In this document: positions 17,949 to 26,845 of the stretch, piece after piece
Numbering within the stretch: position 1 is the stretch's first letter
Layout: every line of letters begins with the position of its first letter
DNA from: JBOFFC01 sp051648405
Lineage (GTDB): Bacteria; Planctomycetota; Planctomycetia; Pirellulales; Lacipirellulaceae
Reading direction: 5' to 3'
Length of the DNA stretch: 56,671 nucleotides
NCBI GenBank assembly: GCA_051648405.1
Contig: JBOFFC010000018.1
Location: forward strand, 1 to 56,671
Made by a program: the position numbers and the translations under genes
The notes under the pieces: generated by a model
The model's input: only the letters and a program-made list of their open reading frames with translations
The model's database searches: none
What the model was told of the DNA's origin: nothing

Positions 17949-17974
17949 ACGCAGAGGCGCAAAGGCGCAGAGGA
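17949..17974. repeat. Low-complexity GGCGCA(A/G)AG repeat after tatD
   Basis: The run cgcagaggcgcaaaggcgc is made of near-identical 9-base words just after the tatD stop. The rest of 17975-18233 shows no gene or clear signal. Confidence 0.5.
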
Positions 17975-18233
17975 CGCGCTACGCGGACGGCGACCTCGTT
18001 CTGTTGAGCCGCGCGCGAAGCAAGCCGAGGACGCCGCAGCGCGTCTCGATTCGGGATTGGCTCGCTCGTTGACCACGATTCTGCGTCGTTTTGATACACA
18101 CTCGTCGTTGTGCGCCGGGGAACGGCGTCTCAGAACGGGAATTCCGTCCCGCCTTGTTTGACGGACCGACGGAACCCGCCGTACCTTCACGCGCTCGGGG
18201 GCTGTCGTTCGTGACACGTGCAGGGGGTGCGCG

Positions 18234-19819
18234 ATGAAGACGTTCTTGCGAAACCGGATGCTTGCGGCGGTGGTCGTTTGGATGCTGATTGCGGCGCCCG
18301 CGCTCGCGGCGATCTCGATCGAAGGGAGCGTGACGGGAGTCTCGACCGGCACGCCGGCGCCGCTCAACGTCGGGGGACTAACCTACGGCCGTGTGCGTGT
18401 CGATGGCGGGTCGGTGCTCGACTCCTCGACTGCGTCCGTCGGTGGTCTGTCCGAAAGCGTGAGTGCTCCCGGGTACGTTGAAGTCGTCGGTGCAGGGTCC
18501 TTGTGGCGGGCGAACGGCGTCACGATCGGCAGGTCGCCGTCGTCTCTTGGAGAGGTCGAAATCCGCGACGGTGGACGTTTGATCGTCACGGGGCCATCCT
18601 CCGTTGGACAAGGCGCGTTCTACGCGTCGCTGTCGCTGACAGGCCAAGGATCGTCGGCGCATGTCAATTCGCTTGCTGTTGGAAGCCAATCCGCTGGCCT
18701 ACTCCAAGTGCGAGACGGCGCGACGGTGACAGCCGGGTCACTCACCATCGGTTCTCGTGGCGAAGTGATGTTGTCAGGCGGATTCGTACGCGCATCGACG
18801 ATCAGCAACAGCGGGGTCATCCGAGGGTCGGGCACCTATACGTCGCAAGCGGCGTTCTCCAACAGCGGGTCGATCGTCGTCGGGCCGGGGAGACGCTGAC
18901 GGCAGTGTCGGGGTCGATCGTTTCCAACACCGGTAGGATCACTGTGACCGGCGGGGAGCTCCGGTCAAACCCGTGGTACAACGACTCGAGGCTCGGATTG
19001 CTGGTCGGGACAATCGAACTCAACGGCGGGACCCTTCGGAGCAACGTTTCCTCCGGTGACAGGGGATCGGCGTCAGGCAACGCCGGTCTGCTCGTCGCCC
19101 TAGGAGGCGACAATCACGTCTACGGAGCGATCACGTCTCAGGCCCGAGGCCAGGTCGTGGCCACCGGCGTCAGCACACTGACGTTCCACGACAACGTAAG
19201 CTACCTGCCGGGAAGCGGCAGTGGCGGACTAACAGTCCAGGCAGGGTCCCGGGCGGTGTTCCTCGGTGGGCTGTCCATCGGCGCGTCATCTCTGGCGGTG
19301 GGCATCGCCGGAAACGGCAGCGTCAGCGACCTCGGCCTCGTCGAAGTCGTCGGCGTAACGACCTTCACCGGCTCGCCGCTCGACGTGATCCTGTCAGGGG
19401 GCTTTGTCCCTTCGAGGGGGGACATCTTCGGCGTGCTCTCCTCCACGGGACCGATCACCGGTAGGCCCGTGCTGCGGAGCGCCCCGCCGATCGCGCCGGG
19501 CCTGCGATGGGACCTCGTGACGACCCGCAATCAGGTCCTGCTGAGGGTCGTCGATGCCACGCCCGGCGACTTCAACGGCGACGGACTGGTCAACGGCGCC
19601 GACTACTCGGTCTGGCGTGACAACCTGTCGGCCACGGGCGAGGGCGCGCTCAACGGCGGGGGCAACGGCGACGGCGTCGTCAACTGGGCCGACCACGCCA
19701 TGTGGGCCGCCCACTACGGCGAGGGCGCGCTCACCGGAACACCGATCCCCGAGCCGGCCGCCTGCTTGCTGCTGGGGCTCGGCGTGCTAGCGGCGAACGG
19801 AACGCGTGCTCGCCGCTGA
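18234..19819 (+). pseudogene. Autotransporter-repeat-like PEP-CTERM protein, one-base frameshift
   Basis: The first frame encodes a signal peptide (MKTFLRNRMLAAVVVWMLIA) and Gly/Ser/Val-rich beta-helix-like repeats (VEVVGAGSLW, VEIRDGGRLIVTG, LQVRDGATVTAGS), then stops at 18899. The next frame continues the same kind of sequence (TAVSGSIVSNTGRITVTGG) to 19819. It has a dockerin-like segment (GDFNGDGLVNGADYSVWRDNL) and a PEP-CTERM tail (IPEPAACLLLGLG, then Arg-rich end). Restoring one G in the G-run at 18887-18890 joins VGPG to GETLTAV exactly. The full product would be about 528 residues and exported. Sequencing error, real decay or phase variation are all possible. Confidence 0.85.
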
Positions 19820-19885
19820 GCGTGCCACACGCACATCCAAGCAGAAGAACCCACGTCCACCGACACGGTCGCAAAACCCTGGCGG

Positions 19886-19912
19886 CCTTGGCGCTCGTGG
19901 CGTCTTGGCGGT
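19886..19912. repeat. 27-bp dispersed repeat, copy 1
   Basis: The 27 bases that begin ccttggcgctcgtggcgt and end cttggcggt recur exactly at 55549-55575. Both copies lie between genes, just after a stop codon on the plus strand. The sequence resembles the inverse of the word family at 17949-17974. Confidence 0.85.
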
Positions 19913-19938
19913 TCAGCTTCACGACCGACCCGCGCCGC

Positions 19939-20718
19939 TCAGTGCAGCTTCTTCAGCTGCCCGGGCTTCGTCGCGACCTTCGCGCCGCGCGACGCCATCT
20001 CGTTCGGCATGTAGTCGTGCTCGAAAGGCGCCGCGTGGGCGTGGCCCCCCGCGGGACCGACCCAGTTGCCGCACGGGTCGCACGGGTCGTTGCAGCGCGG
20101 CGGGTCGTTGTGCCACTCGTTCCAGTAGAGCTCGCTGTCGCAACCGCCGCAGCCGAAGAGGGGGCGGAACACGGCGCGGACCTCGCTGGCGATGCAATCG
20201 AGGCCCCCCAGGACCCCATCACCGAGGCGACCCATCGGGCAGCGACCGCACGAGCAGGGGCTCGCGCCGCAGGTCGGCTCGCAGCCGCATCCCGGCTGCA
20301 TTCCACAGGACACGTCGCCGCCACACGCCACGTCGCCGCAACCGGCGTCGCCGCAGTCGCAGGCCGGCTCGGCGCAGGCGCCGCCACCACCGTCGTGGCA
20401 ACCACCGGCGCAGCCGCCGTGGCAACCATCCGTGCAGAAGTTCCATTCGGGCCCGCGGCACGCGCAGTCGCCGATCCACCGCTGGCCGGCGTACGAGCGG
20501 CCGATGCCGCACCCACCGCCGCCGCAGCCGCAACTCGGCTCGACGCCGCAGCCCGGCTCGACCGCGCATCCCAGATCGGCCCCGCAGCCCCCTCCCATCG
20601 CACAGCTCATGTCGCCGCAACCGCCGCCGCAGCGGCCGTAGCCGAGTAGGCCGCAGCCAGTCGAGCCGAGGCTCAGGGCGGCGAGGAGGGCGAGCATCCG
20701 CAGTCGATCGGCGAGCAT
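19939..20718 (-). CDS. Cys/Gly-rich lipoprotein-like secreted protein
   Basis: 259 residues with an N-terminal hydrophobic signal (about 8-20) and a lipobox-like STGC, so it is probably exported and lipid-anchored. More than 30 cysteines follow, mostly in CGGGC, CGCG and PGCG patterns, with long Gly runs in the first two-thirds. The C-terminal third is different: FRPLFGCGGCDSELYWNEWHNDPPRCNDPCDPCGNWVG, then HAHAAPFEHDYMPNEMASRG. Such proteins are common in Pirellulales; their role is unknown. Disulfide cross-linking or metal binding is only a guess. The plus-strand readings over this stretch are shadows. Confidence 0.8.
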   Translation of the reverse strand: MLADRLRMLALLAALSLGSTGCGLLGYGRCGGGCGDMSCAMGGGCGADLGCAVEPGCGVEPSCGCGGGGCGIGRSYAGQRWIGDCACRGPEWNFCTDGCHGGCAGGCHDGGGGACAEPACDCGDAGCGDVACGGDVSCGMQPGCGCEPTCGASPCSCGRCPMGRLGDGVLGGLDCIASEVRAVFRPLFGCGGCDSELYWNEWHNDPPRCNDPCDPCGNWVGPAGGHAHAAPFEHDYMPNEMASRGAKVATKPGQLKKLH

Positions 20719-20976
20719 CGGTCGAGTCCCCGAGTAAGCGTGGCGAGCGCCGCTGGCGCCGCATGCTGAGAGGGCGCCGCTCGACGCGACCGCAAGCGCG
20801 GCGCGTGGCGAGCCCTCGGGAGAGTCATCGGCAAGCCTCGCGCGGCGCGTTGAGCAGAATCGGCAAACTCGCCCCAGCCGGCTCGACCGGCCCCCTAACG
20901 GGGCACCGGGGGTCTGCTAGCCTAGGCGGCTCGCCCCCCCGCCGATTCTCCCCCAGGAAGGAGCCCCGCCCCCCTC

Positions 20977-22041
20977 ATGGACGCCGCCGCCAAAAAATTC
21001 TTCGTCAAGCTGCTCGAGACCCCCAGCCCCTCGGGCTACGAGCAGGCAATCCAGCAGGTTGTCCGCGACTACACGGTGAAGTTCGCCGACGCGGTCCGCA
21101 CCGACCTGCACGGCAACGTGATCAGCGTCTGCAACGCCGACGCCCCGCTGCGCGTGATGCTGGCCGGGCACTGCGATCAGATCGGGCTGATCGTCACCTA
21201 CATTGACGACCTGGGGTTCATCTACACGAACCCGATCGGCGGCTGGGACCCGCAGCAACTGATCGGCCAGCGGATGACGATCCACACCGACTCGGGCCCC
21301 GTGGTGGGGGTGATCTCGCGCAAGGCGATCCACCTGCTGGACCAGGACGAGCGCAAGGTCGCCGTCAAGCAGAAGGAGCTGTGGCTCGACATCGGCGCCA
21401 AGGACAAGACCGAGGCGGCGAGCGTCGTGCGGGTCGGCGACTGCGTGACCCTCCAGCTCGGCTACCAAGAGATGCGCAACAACCTGGCGAACTCCCCCGG
21501 CATGGACGACAAGACGGGCTTGTGGGTCTGCGTCGAAGCGCTGCGTCGCGCGCAGAAGAAGGGGGGCCTGAAGGTCGCCGTCTACGCCGTCTCGACCGTG
21601 CAAGAGGAGATCGGCCTGCGCGGCGCGACCACGAGCGCCCACGGCATCGACCCGCACGTCGGTGTGGCGGTCGATGTGACGCACGCCACCGACTGCCCGA
21701 TGATCGACAAGACGCAGGAATGCGACATCAAGATCGGCGCCGGCCCGGTGCTGACGCGCGGCCCGAACATGAACCCGGTGGTCGTCGATCGCCTGCGCTA
21801 CGCGGCCGAGCAGCAAGAGATCGCGATCCAGTGGAACGCCCTGGGACGCGGCTCGGGGACCGACGCCAACTCGATCCAGATCGCCCGCGCGGGGGTCGCG
21901 ACCGGCCTGGTGAGCATCCCCAACCGCTACATGCACAGCGCCGTGGAGGTGATCTCGCTGGAGGACCTCGACCGCGCCGCGGACCTGCTGTGCGCGTTCG
22001 TCCTGGGGATCGAAGCCGACACGGACTTCACGCCGCGGTGA
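20977..22041 (+). CDS. M42 family metallopeptidase (FrvX-like aminopeptidase)
   Basis: A 354-residue co-catalytic zinc aminopeptidase of the M42/PepA-like clan; members form large tetrahedral complexes in the cytoplasm. All expected residues are visible: His65 (AGHCDQIG), Asp177/178 (GMDDKTG), catalytic Glu210/211 (VQEEIG), Asp233 (VDVTHA) and His320 (RYMHS). The length is normal. A ribosome site (aggaag) precedes the ATG by about 15 bases. Some databases label the family 'endoglucanase', which the residues do not support. Confidence 0.93.
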   Translation: MDAAAKKFFVKLLETPSPSGYEQAIQQVVRDYTVKFADAVRTDLHGNVISVCNADAPLRVMLAGHCDQIGLIVTYIDDLGFIYTNPIGGWDPQQLIGQRMTIHTDSGPVVGVISRKAIHLLDQDERKVAVKQKELWLDIGAKDKTEAASVVRVGDCVTLQLGYQEMRNNLANSPGMDDKTGLWVCVEALRRAQKKGGLKVAVYAVSTVQEEIGLRGATTSAHGIDPHVGVAVDVTHATDCPMIDKTQECDIKIGAGPVLTRGPNMNPVVVDRLRYAAEQQEIAIQWNALGRGSGTDANSIQIARAGVATGLVSIPNRYMHSAVEVISLEDLDRAADLLCAFVLGIEADTDFTPR

Positions 22042-22084
22042 GGCGTTGTGCACGAGCCCGGTTCAGTACGACGGGGAAGCAACT

Positions 22085-22663
22085 ATGGCGAAAAGGCTGC
22101 TGGTCGTTGGGGGCCCCAATGGCGCCGGAAAGACAACGCTGGCCAAGTCGTATCTCGATCGTGGCGACTGGCTCTACCTGGGCGCCGACTTGATCGCCGC
22201 GGAGCTCGCGCCTGGCAAGCCCGAGTCCGTCGCGGCCGCCGCCGGTCGCGAGTTCGTCGAGCGGCTCGAGGTTGCATTGAATGGGGAACGCGATCTGATC
22301 GTCGAATCGACGCTATCGGGTCGGTCGATCGGGCGCAACCTCGAGCGCGCTCGAGCGCTTGGCTTCCAGGTCGAGGTCGCGTTCACGTTCGTCGATGAGC
22401 CGCGAACTAGCATCGCGCGCGTAGCTCACCGGGTTCGTCTGGGCGGCCACCACGTTCCCGACGACGACGTGATGCGCCGGTTTTATCGCAGCATCCGCAA
22501 CTTCTGGTTAACCTATCGATCAATGGCGGACGTCTGGACGTTGTCAGACAACCGTCAGTCGATGATGCGCCGCGTAGCGATGGGCGATCGTATACTGTCG
22601 AAGGTGCTCGACGCCTGTTCGGTCAGAGAATTCCTCGACATCGTGGAGAGCGACCATGTTTGA
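22085..22663 (+). CDS. Zeta-toxin-like P-loop kinase
   Basis: A 192-residue small kinase of the COG4185/zeta-toxin-like group. The P-loop GGPNGAGKTT is at 9-18, followed by YLGADLIAAELAPG, VESTLSGRS, a typical FTFVDEP strand and a basic RVRLGGHHVPDDDVMRRFYRS segment like the nucleotide-binding Arg region of zeta toxins. Zeta toxins phosphorylate UDP-sugars; whether this one does is unknown. It overlaps the next gene by 8 bases. The ATG at 22085 begins the beta-strand before the P-loop. Confidence 0.85.
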   Translation: MAKRLLVVGGPNGAGKTTLAKSYLDRGDWLYLGADLIAAELAPGKPESVAAAAGREFVERLEVALNGERDLIVESTLSGRSIGRNLERARALGFQVEVAFTFVDEPRTSIARVAHRVRLGGHHVPDDDVMRRFYRSIRNFWLTYRSMADVWTLSDNRQSMMRRVAMGDRILSKVLDACSVREFLDIVESDHV

Positions 22664-22898
22664 AGCAGCGTCAGCGACCGATGACGTCTCCGAGCGGGTG
22701 CTCCGGTTCGCCGCCGAAGTAGAGACCATGGCGAACGCGGGGGTCCGCGCCGCTCAGGAAGAAGCCCGCCGTGCTGGCGTCCCCTGCGTCTACTCGATCA
22801 ACGGGATCCTCCATTGGGAGCTCCCCGACGGGAGCCTCACGACGACGGACCCCTGGAAGGGGCCCGACCGCCCCGAGGGGGGCGCCGTGTCGCCGTAA
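22656..22898 (+). CDS. Small partner protein of the zeta-like kinase (candidate antitoxin)
   Basis: 80 residues. The N-terminal half is a predicted amphipathic helix (ERVLRFAAEVETMANAGVRAAQEEARRAG). The second half is a short beta-like segment (CVYSINGILHWELPDGSLTT) and a Pro/Gly-rich tail. It starts inside the end of the kinase gene, which implies translational coupling. The order is kinase then partner, the reverse of the epsilon-zeta modules. The antitoxin role is inferred from position only. Confidence 0.65.
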   Translation: MFEAASATDDVSERVLRFAAEVETMANAGVRAAQEEARRAGVPCVYSINGILHWELPDGSLTTTDPWKGPDRPEGGAVSP

Positions 22899-22989
22899 TA
22901 AGGCAGGCGGTTCGCGTCGGCGCCGGCCCCCTCGGCGATTAGCATGGGGAGACGCCCCGGCGCCCGCTCCCCTCGCCTACCCCGCTGCC

Positions 22990-24039
22990 GTGCTCAAGCC
23001 GTCTCCCCAACGCCGCGTCGTCGTTACCGGGGGGTGCGGGTTTATTGGCAGCGCTGTGGTTCGGGCGCTGCTGGCCGGCGGCGGCTACGAGGTCCTCAAC
23101 TACGACGCCCTGACCTACGCCGGGCTCCCCGAGTCGGTCGCCGACGTCGCCGCGCACCCCCGCTACCGCTTCGTCCAGGGGGACGTCTGCGACGTCGAGG
23201 GGCTGTCGGCCGCCATCGAGGCCTTCGACGCCGACGCGCTGCTGCACCTGGCGGCCGAGTCGCACGTCGATCGGTCGATCGCCGCCCCGGCGGAGTTCGT
23301 CCGCACGAACGTCCTCGGGACGGCGACCGTTGTGAGGGCCTGGCTCGTCCGACGCGACGCGCTCGCAAAGTGTGGTGATCCGCGGGCCGACACGCTGCGC
23401 CTGGTCCACGTTTCGACCGACGAGGTCTACGGTTCCCTCGCCCCCGGCCGCGCGGCGCGCGAGGGGGACCCGTACTCCCCGAGCTCTCCTTACTCGGCGA
23501 GCAAGGGGGGGGCCGACCACATGGTGCAGGCCTACAGGACGACCTACGGCCAGCGCTCGATCGTCCTCCATGCAACGAACAACTACGGGCCGCGCCAGTT
23601 CCCCGAGAAGCTGCTGCCGCTGGTGACGCTCCGCGCGCTGTCGGGCGAGCCCCTGCCGATCTACGGCGACGGCCTCCAGGTGCGCGAATGGCTGCACGTC
23701 GATGACTTCTGCACGGCGCTGCTGGCGGTGCTCGAACAGGGGGTCGATGGCGAGGCGTACCACGTCGGCCCCGGCGCGGGGGTCACGAACCTCGATCTCG
23801 TGCGGCTCACTTGCGACGCGGTGGACCAGCTCCGGCCGAACGAGCGCCCGTCGTTTGAGCTTGTCTCGCACGTCGAAGACCGCCCCGGCCACGACCGCCG
23901 CTACGCCCTCGACTGCACGAAACTCCGGACCGAGCTCGGCTGGGCGCCGCGCGTTCCCCTCGACGAAGGGGTCGATGCGACCGTCCGCTGGTACGCCGAG
24001 AACCCGGCGTGGGTTGCGACGGCGCTCAAACGGCGCTGA
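22990..24039 (+). CDS. rfbB: dTDP-glucose 4,6-dehydratase-like NAD-dependent epimerase/dehydratase
   Basis: 349 residues of extended short-chain dehydrogenase type. The Rossmann motif GGCGFIG is at 14-20. The dehydratase triad region STDEVYG (Thr143, Asp144, Glu145) and YSASK (Tyr168, Lys172) are present, with NNYGPRQFPEKLLP and GDGLQVREWLHVDD. This set is typical of RfbB/RmlB, which makes dTDP-4-keto-6-deoxyglucose for surface polysaccharides. No rfbA, C or D is nearby. The start is a GTG at 22990; the in-frame region before it is not family-like. Confidence 0.88.
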   Translation: MLKPSPQRRVVVTGGCGFIGSAVVRALLAGGGYEVLNYDALTYAGLPESVADVAAHPRYRFVQGDVCDVEGLSAAIEAFDADALLHLAAESHVDRSIAAPAEFVRTNVLGTATVVRAWLVRRDALAKCGDPRADTLRLVHVSTDEVYGSLAPGRAAREGDPYSPSSPYSASKGGADHMVQAYRTTYGQRSIVLHATNNYGPRQFPEKLLPLVTLRALSGEPLPIYGDGLQVREWLHVDDFCTALLAVLEQGVDGEAYHVGPGAGVTNLDLVRLTCDAVDQLRPNERPSFELVSHVEDRPGHDRRYALDCTKLRTELGWAPRVPLDEGVDATVRWYAENPAWVATALKRR

Positions 24040-24078
24040 ACGAAGGCGAGACCCGAATGAGACGGGTGGCAGCCCGCC

Positions 24079-25272
24079 CTACACCCCCGGTGTCGCGTCG
24101 AACTCGAGCGGCTGCTCGCTGAGCGGGTCGCCGATGCGGATCGACTTGCGACCGGCGAGCAGGTCGTCGATCAGGTTGCCGATCAGCTCGGCGCGCCAGC
24201 CCGACGCGAGCGCCGGCGGCTCGTCGTCTTCGGTCCCAAAGCCCAGGCGGTGGCTGATCAGCTCGCGCACGTCGGTCGCGGTCCCGGCCAGGCTTGCGGC
24301 GACCTCGGCCCGGTTGCAGATGCTCGTGATCGCCGGCGCGAGGAACTGCCCCAGCAGGTTGAGCTGCGGTGGCGGTGGCGGGCGACGCGGGCCGAACAGG
24401 TCGTCGGTCGTGGCCTCGAGGCCCCGCTTGACGCACTCGGCGATCTCGGGGATCGCCTTCTTGAGCTGGCCGTGCAGCATGCCGCGCAGCGCGCGGATCT
24501 TGTCCTCGCGGTCGGACTTCTTCTTCGCCAGCTCGACGATCAGGTCGTCGCGCAGGACGCGGCGGGCAGGCAGGTCGCGGCGCTCGGCCTCGGCTTGGCG
24601 CCAGCGCCACAGCTCGCGGACGATCGCCAGGCTGCGGACCGGCAGGCTGCCGATCCCCGACACCTTGCGCCACCGTTCGCGGCCCCGCGCCGTGGTGACC
24701 TCTTCGACAAAGGCGGCCGTCTCGTCGGCTAGCCATTGCTCGCGACCGTGCTTCGTCAGCCGTTCGGTGATCTTGTCGTGCAGCACGAACAGGTAGCGGA
24801 CGTCCTCCAGGGCGTACTCGATCTGCGCGTCGGTCAGCGGTCGGCGGCGCCAGTCGGTCCGCTGCTCCCCCTTGTTGGGGCGCTTGCTGAGGAACCGCGC
24901 GACGACCGAGCTGTAGGCCGCTGGGTACTCGGCGCTGCAGAGGCCGGCGGCGAGCTGCGTGTCGAATAGGTTCGCCGGGGGGCGCCCGATCGCGTGCAGG
25001 CAGAAGTTGATCTCTTCCCGCGCCGCGTGGACGATCGTGGTGTGCGACCCGTCGGCCAGCACTTCCCAGAACTCGGTCAGGTCGGGGACCTGCTGCGGGT
25101 CGATCACCGCCAGGACCCCGTCCGCCACGACCTGCACCAGGCAGAGCTCCGGCCGGAACGTGTCCTCGGAGACGAACTCCGTGTCGAAGCCGATCCGGTC
25201 AGCCCCTCGCAGCCGACGGCACAGGTCGGCGAGGGCTTCCGCGGTGAGGATCGTCTCGTGGGACACAGGCAA
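24079..25272 (-). CDS. rnd: Ribonuclease D-like 3'-5' exonuclease with HRDC domain
   Basis: A 397-residue DEDDy exonuclease for RNA 3'-end processing. Exo I has Asp30 and Glu32 (GFDTEF), and Exo III has Tyr153 and Asp157 (YALEDVRYL). In Exo II the position of the second Asp of E. coli RNase D (HAGSEDL) is Glu87 here (HAAREEI), an unusual substitution for the metal site. An HRDC-like helical domain follows at about 215-300 (RALAIVRELWRWRQ-type region), and a second helical part fills the C-terminus. ATG 25272 gives the usual N-terminus. Divergent from mfnB. Confidence 0.88.
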   Translation of the reverse strand: MPVSHETILTAEALADLCRRLRGADRIGFDTEFVSEDTFRPELCLVQVVADGVLAVIDPQQVPDLTEFWEVLADGSHTTIVHAAREEINFCLHAIGRPPANLFDTQLAAGLCSAEYPAAYSSVVARFLSKRPNKGEQRTDWRRRPLTDAQIEYALEDVRYLFVLHDKITERLTKHGREQWLADETAAFVEEVTTARGRERWRKVSGIGSLPVRSLAIVRELWRWRQAEAERRDLPARRVLRDDLIVELAKKKSDREDKIRALRGMLHGQLKKAIPEIAECVKRGLEATTDDLFGPRRPPPPPQLNLLGQFLAPAITSICNRAEVAASLAGTATDVRELISHRLGFGTEDDEPPALASGWRAELIGNLIDDLLAGRKSIRIGDPLSEQPLEFDATPGV

Positions 25273-25393
25273 TTCCTCCCGGGGACGCTGGGAGGAGGGT
25301 CGATCGAGGGGGGCGGTACAGGGGGAGCAGCACGGGGGGGAACCACGGCGCCCGCCGATCCGCTGGCGAGCCGCGTTCTTGTCCTGTTAGTGT

Positions 25394-26272
25394 ATGCAGG
25401 CCCACGCCACCCCGACAGCCCGACGTCGCGACGGGGAAACGAGTTGCGCCAACCGGCGCACCCCGTGGGCAGCGCCATCGGAGCGACCGATCGATCCGGC
25501 CCACCCCCTCCCGCCGCCCCGACGCGGCGAATCCGACCGCGGCGCAAGCCCCCGGCTGCTGGTGAGCGTCCGCTCGGCGGCCGAGGCGCTCGCTGCGCTC
25601 GCGGGTGGGGCCGACGTGATCGACGTAAAGGACCCCGCGAGGGGGCCACTAGGCGCCGCCAGTGTTGCGGTCGCCCGCTCGGTCGTCGATGCCGTTGCGG
25701 GGCGCGCCGCGGTGACCGTCGCCGCCGGGGAGCTGGCCGACGAGATCGGCGCGGCCATCGATCTGGCAGCCGTTCGCGGCGTGTCGATGGTCAAGTTCGG
25801 CCTGTCGCGGCTGGCGAACGCCGAGCGGCGCCACGGACTGGTCGAAGCGCTCCGCACCGCGGCCCCGACGGATGTCCAGCTCGTTCCCTGCTCGTACGCC
25901 GACTTCGCGGAGGCCGACGCCCCCGATCCGGCCTCCGTGATCCGCGAAGCGCCGCAAGCGGGCTTCGGCTGGCTGTTGATCGACACGTGGCGCAAGGAGG
26001 GGGGGGGCCTGTTCCGCGCGATCGCCGTCGAGCGCGTCGCCTCGTTCGTCGCCGACGCCCGGCGCGTGGGGGTCCGTTTGGCGCTCGCCGGCCAACTCCG
26101 CGACGAAACGCTCGCCGAAGCCGCGGGGCTCGGCCCCGCGCTGGTTGGCGTGCGCGGCGCGGTCTGCATCGGCGGACGCGCCGGCACGGTCGATGCGGCG
26201 CTCGTGGCCGAGGCGAAGCGGCTTGTCGCCGGGGCGGCCCGCGAAGACGATGCACGGCTTCCCGTCCACTAG
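25394..26272 (+). CDS. mfnB: (5-formylfuran-3-yl)methyl phosphate synthase (MfnB-like)
   Basis: TIM-barrel enzyme that condenses two glyceraldehyde-3-phosphates into the furan precursor of methanofuran. Motifs LLVSVRSAAEALAALAGG, DVIDVKDPARGPLGA (Schiff-base Lys), SMVKFGLS and LIDTWRKEGGGL (second Lys) fit the family. Planctomycetes are known to use methanofuran/methanopterin-linked C1 chemistry. The start is uncertain. ATG 25394 gives 292 residues with a 54-residue Arg/Pro-rich extension. A GTG at 25562 gives 236, close to the family length, but would cut into the first strand. No other methanofuran gene is adjacent. Confidence 0.85.
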   Translation: MQAHATPTARRRDGETSCANRRTPWAAPSERPIDPAHPLPPPRRGESDRGASPRLLVSVRSAAEALAALAGGADVIDVKDPARGPLGAASVAVARSVVDAVAGRAAVTVAAGELADEIGAAIDLAAVRGVSMVKFGLSRLANAERRHGLVEALRTAAPTDVQLVPCSYADFAEADAPDPASVIREAPQAGFGWLLIDTWRKEGGGLFRAIAVERVASFVADARRVGVRLALAGQLRDETLAEAAGLGPALVGVRGAVCIGGRAGTVDAALVAEAKRLVAGAAREDDARLPVH

Positions 26273-26300
26273 ACCCCTCTTTCGTTCCGCGAACATAACC

Positions 26301-26606
26301 GTGCCCAAGTTCGACCTCTCGGTCCCCAACCCACTCGGCAAAGAACAAGCCGTGGCGCGGTTGCACGGGTTCTCGGAGAAACTCCGCACGCAATACGCCG
26401 ACCAATTGTCGGACTTCCAACAGTCGTGGGCCGGCGACCGCTCGGATTTTTCGTTCTCGGCGATGGGATTCCGTATCAGCGGGTCGCTCACCGTCGAAGA
26501 AGAGCGAGTGCGGGTTGAAGGGGATTTACCGCTTGCGGCCACGCTCTTCCGCGGCCGGATCACCGGCGTCATCCAAGAGCAGCTCGGCAAGCTGCTCGGC
26601 GCCTAG
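26301..26606 (+). CDS. Polyhydroxyalkanoic acid system family protein
   Basis: A 101-residue protein matching the small PHA-granule/PHA-synthase-associated family. The pattern is VPKFDLSVPNPLGKEQAVARL at the start, a middle FSFSAMGFRISGSLTVEEERVRVEGDLPLAATLFRG, and a C-terminal helix IQEQLGKLL. Family members are predicted to bind or modulate storage granules. No PHA synthase is present in this window, so function is inferred from family only. The GTG start at 26301 is the only suitable one; the upstream mfnB ends 28 bases earlier, so the two may share a transcript. Confidence 0.82.
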   Translation: MPKFDLSVPNPLGKEQAVARLHGFSEKLRTQYADQLSDFQQSWAGDRSDFSFSAMGFRISGSLTVEEERVRVEGDLPLAATLFRGRITGVIQEQLGKLLGA

Positions 26607-26845
26607 GCGCCTTCGCTCGGGCGACCCGCAGACGGCGGGTGACCGACCCGGATTACCGCACCGCACGTCTGGTTGACTGCCCCCCCGCGTGACGTAGTTT
26701 TCGTCGTCAACGGAGCGCGGCGTGTCGCCGTGGGTCGTTGGCCACGGGCTTCCCCCGTGACGCGAACGTCCCGCAGCGATCGCCCCCAAGCCCGCGCCCG
26801 AACGACTACGGGCCAGCGACACTCAACTACCCAAGGCGAGACACC

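Noticed and set aside
20192..20641. Pro/Gln-rich plus-strand frame opposite the Cys-rich protein
   Set aside because: Complement of the Cys/Gly codons; the minus-strand frame has a signal peptide and lipobox.
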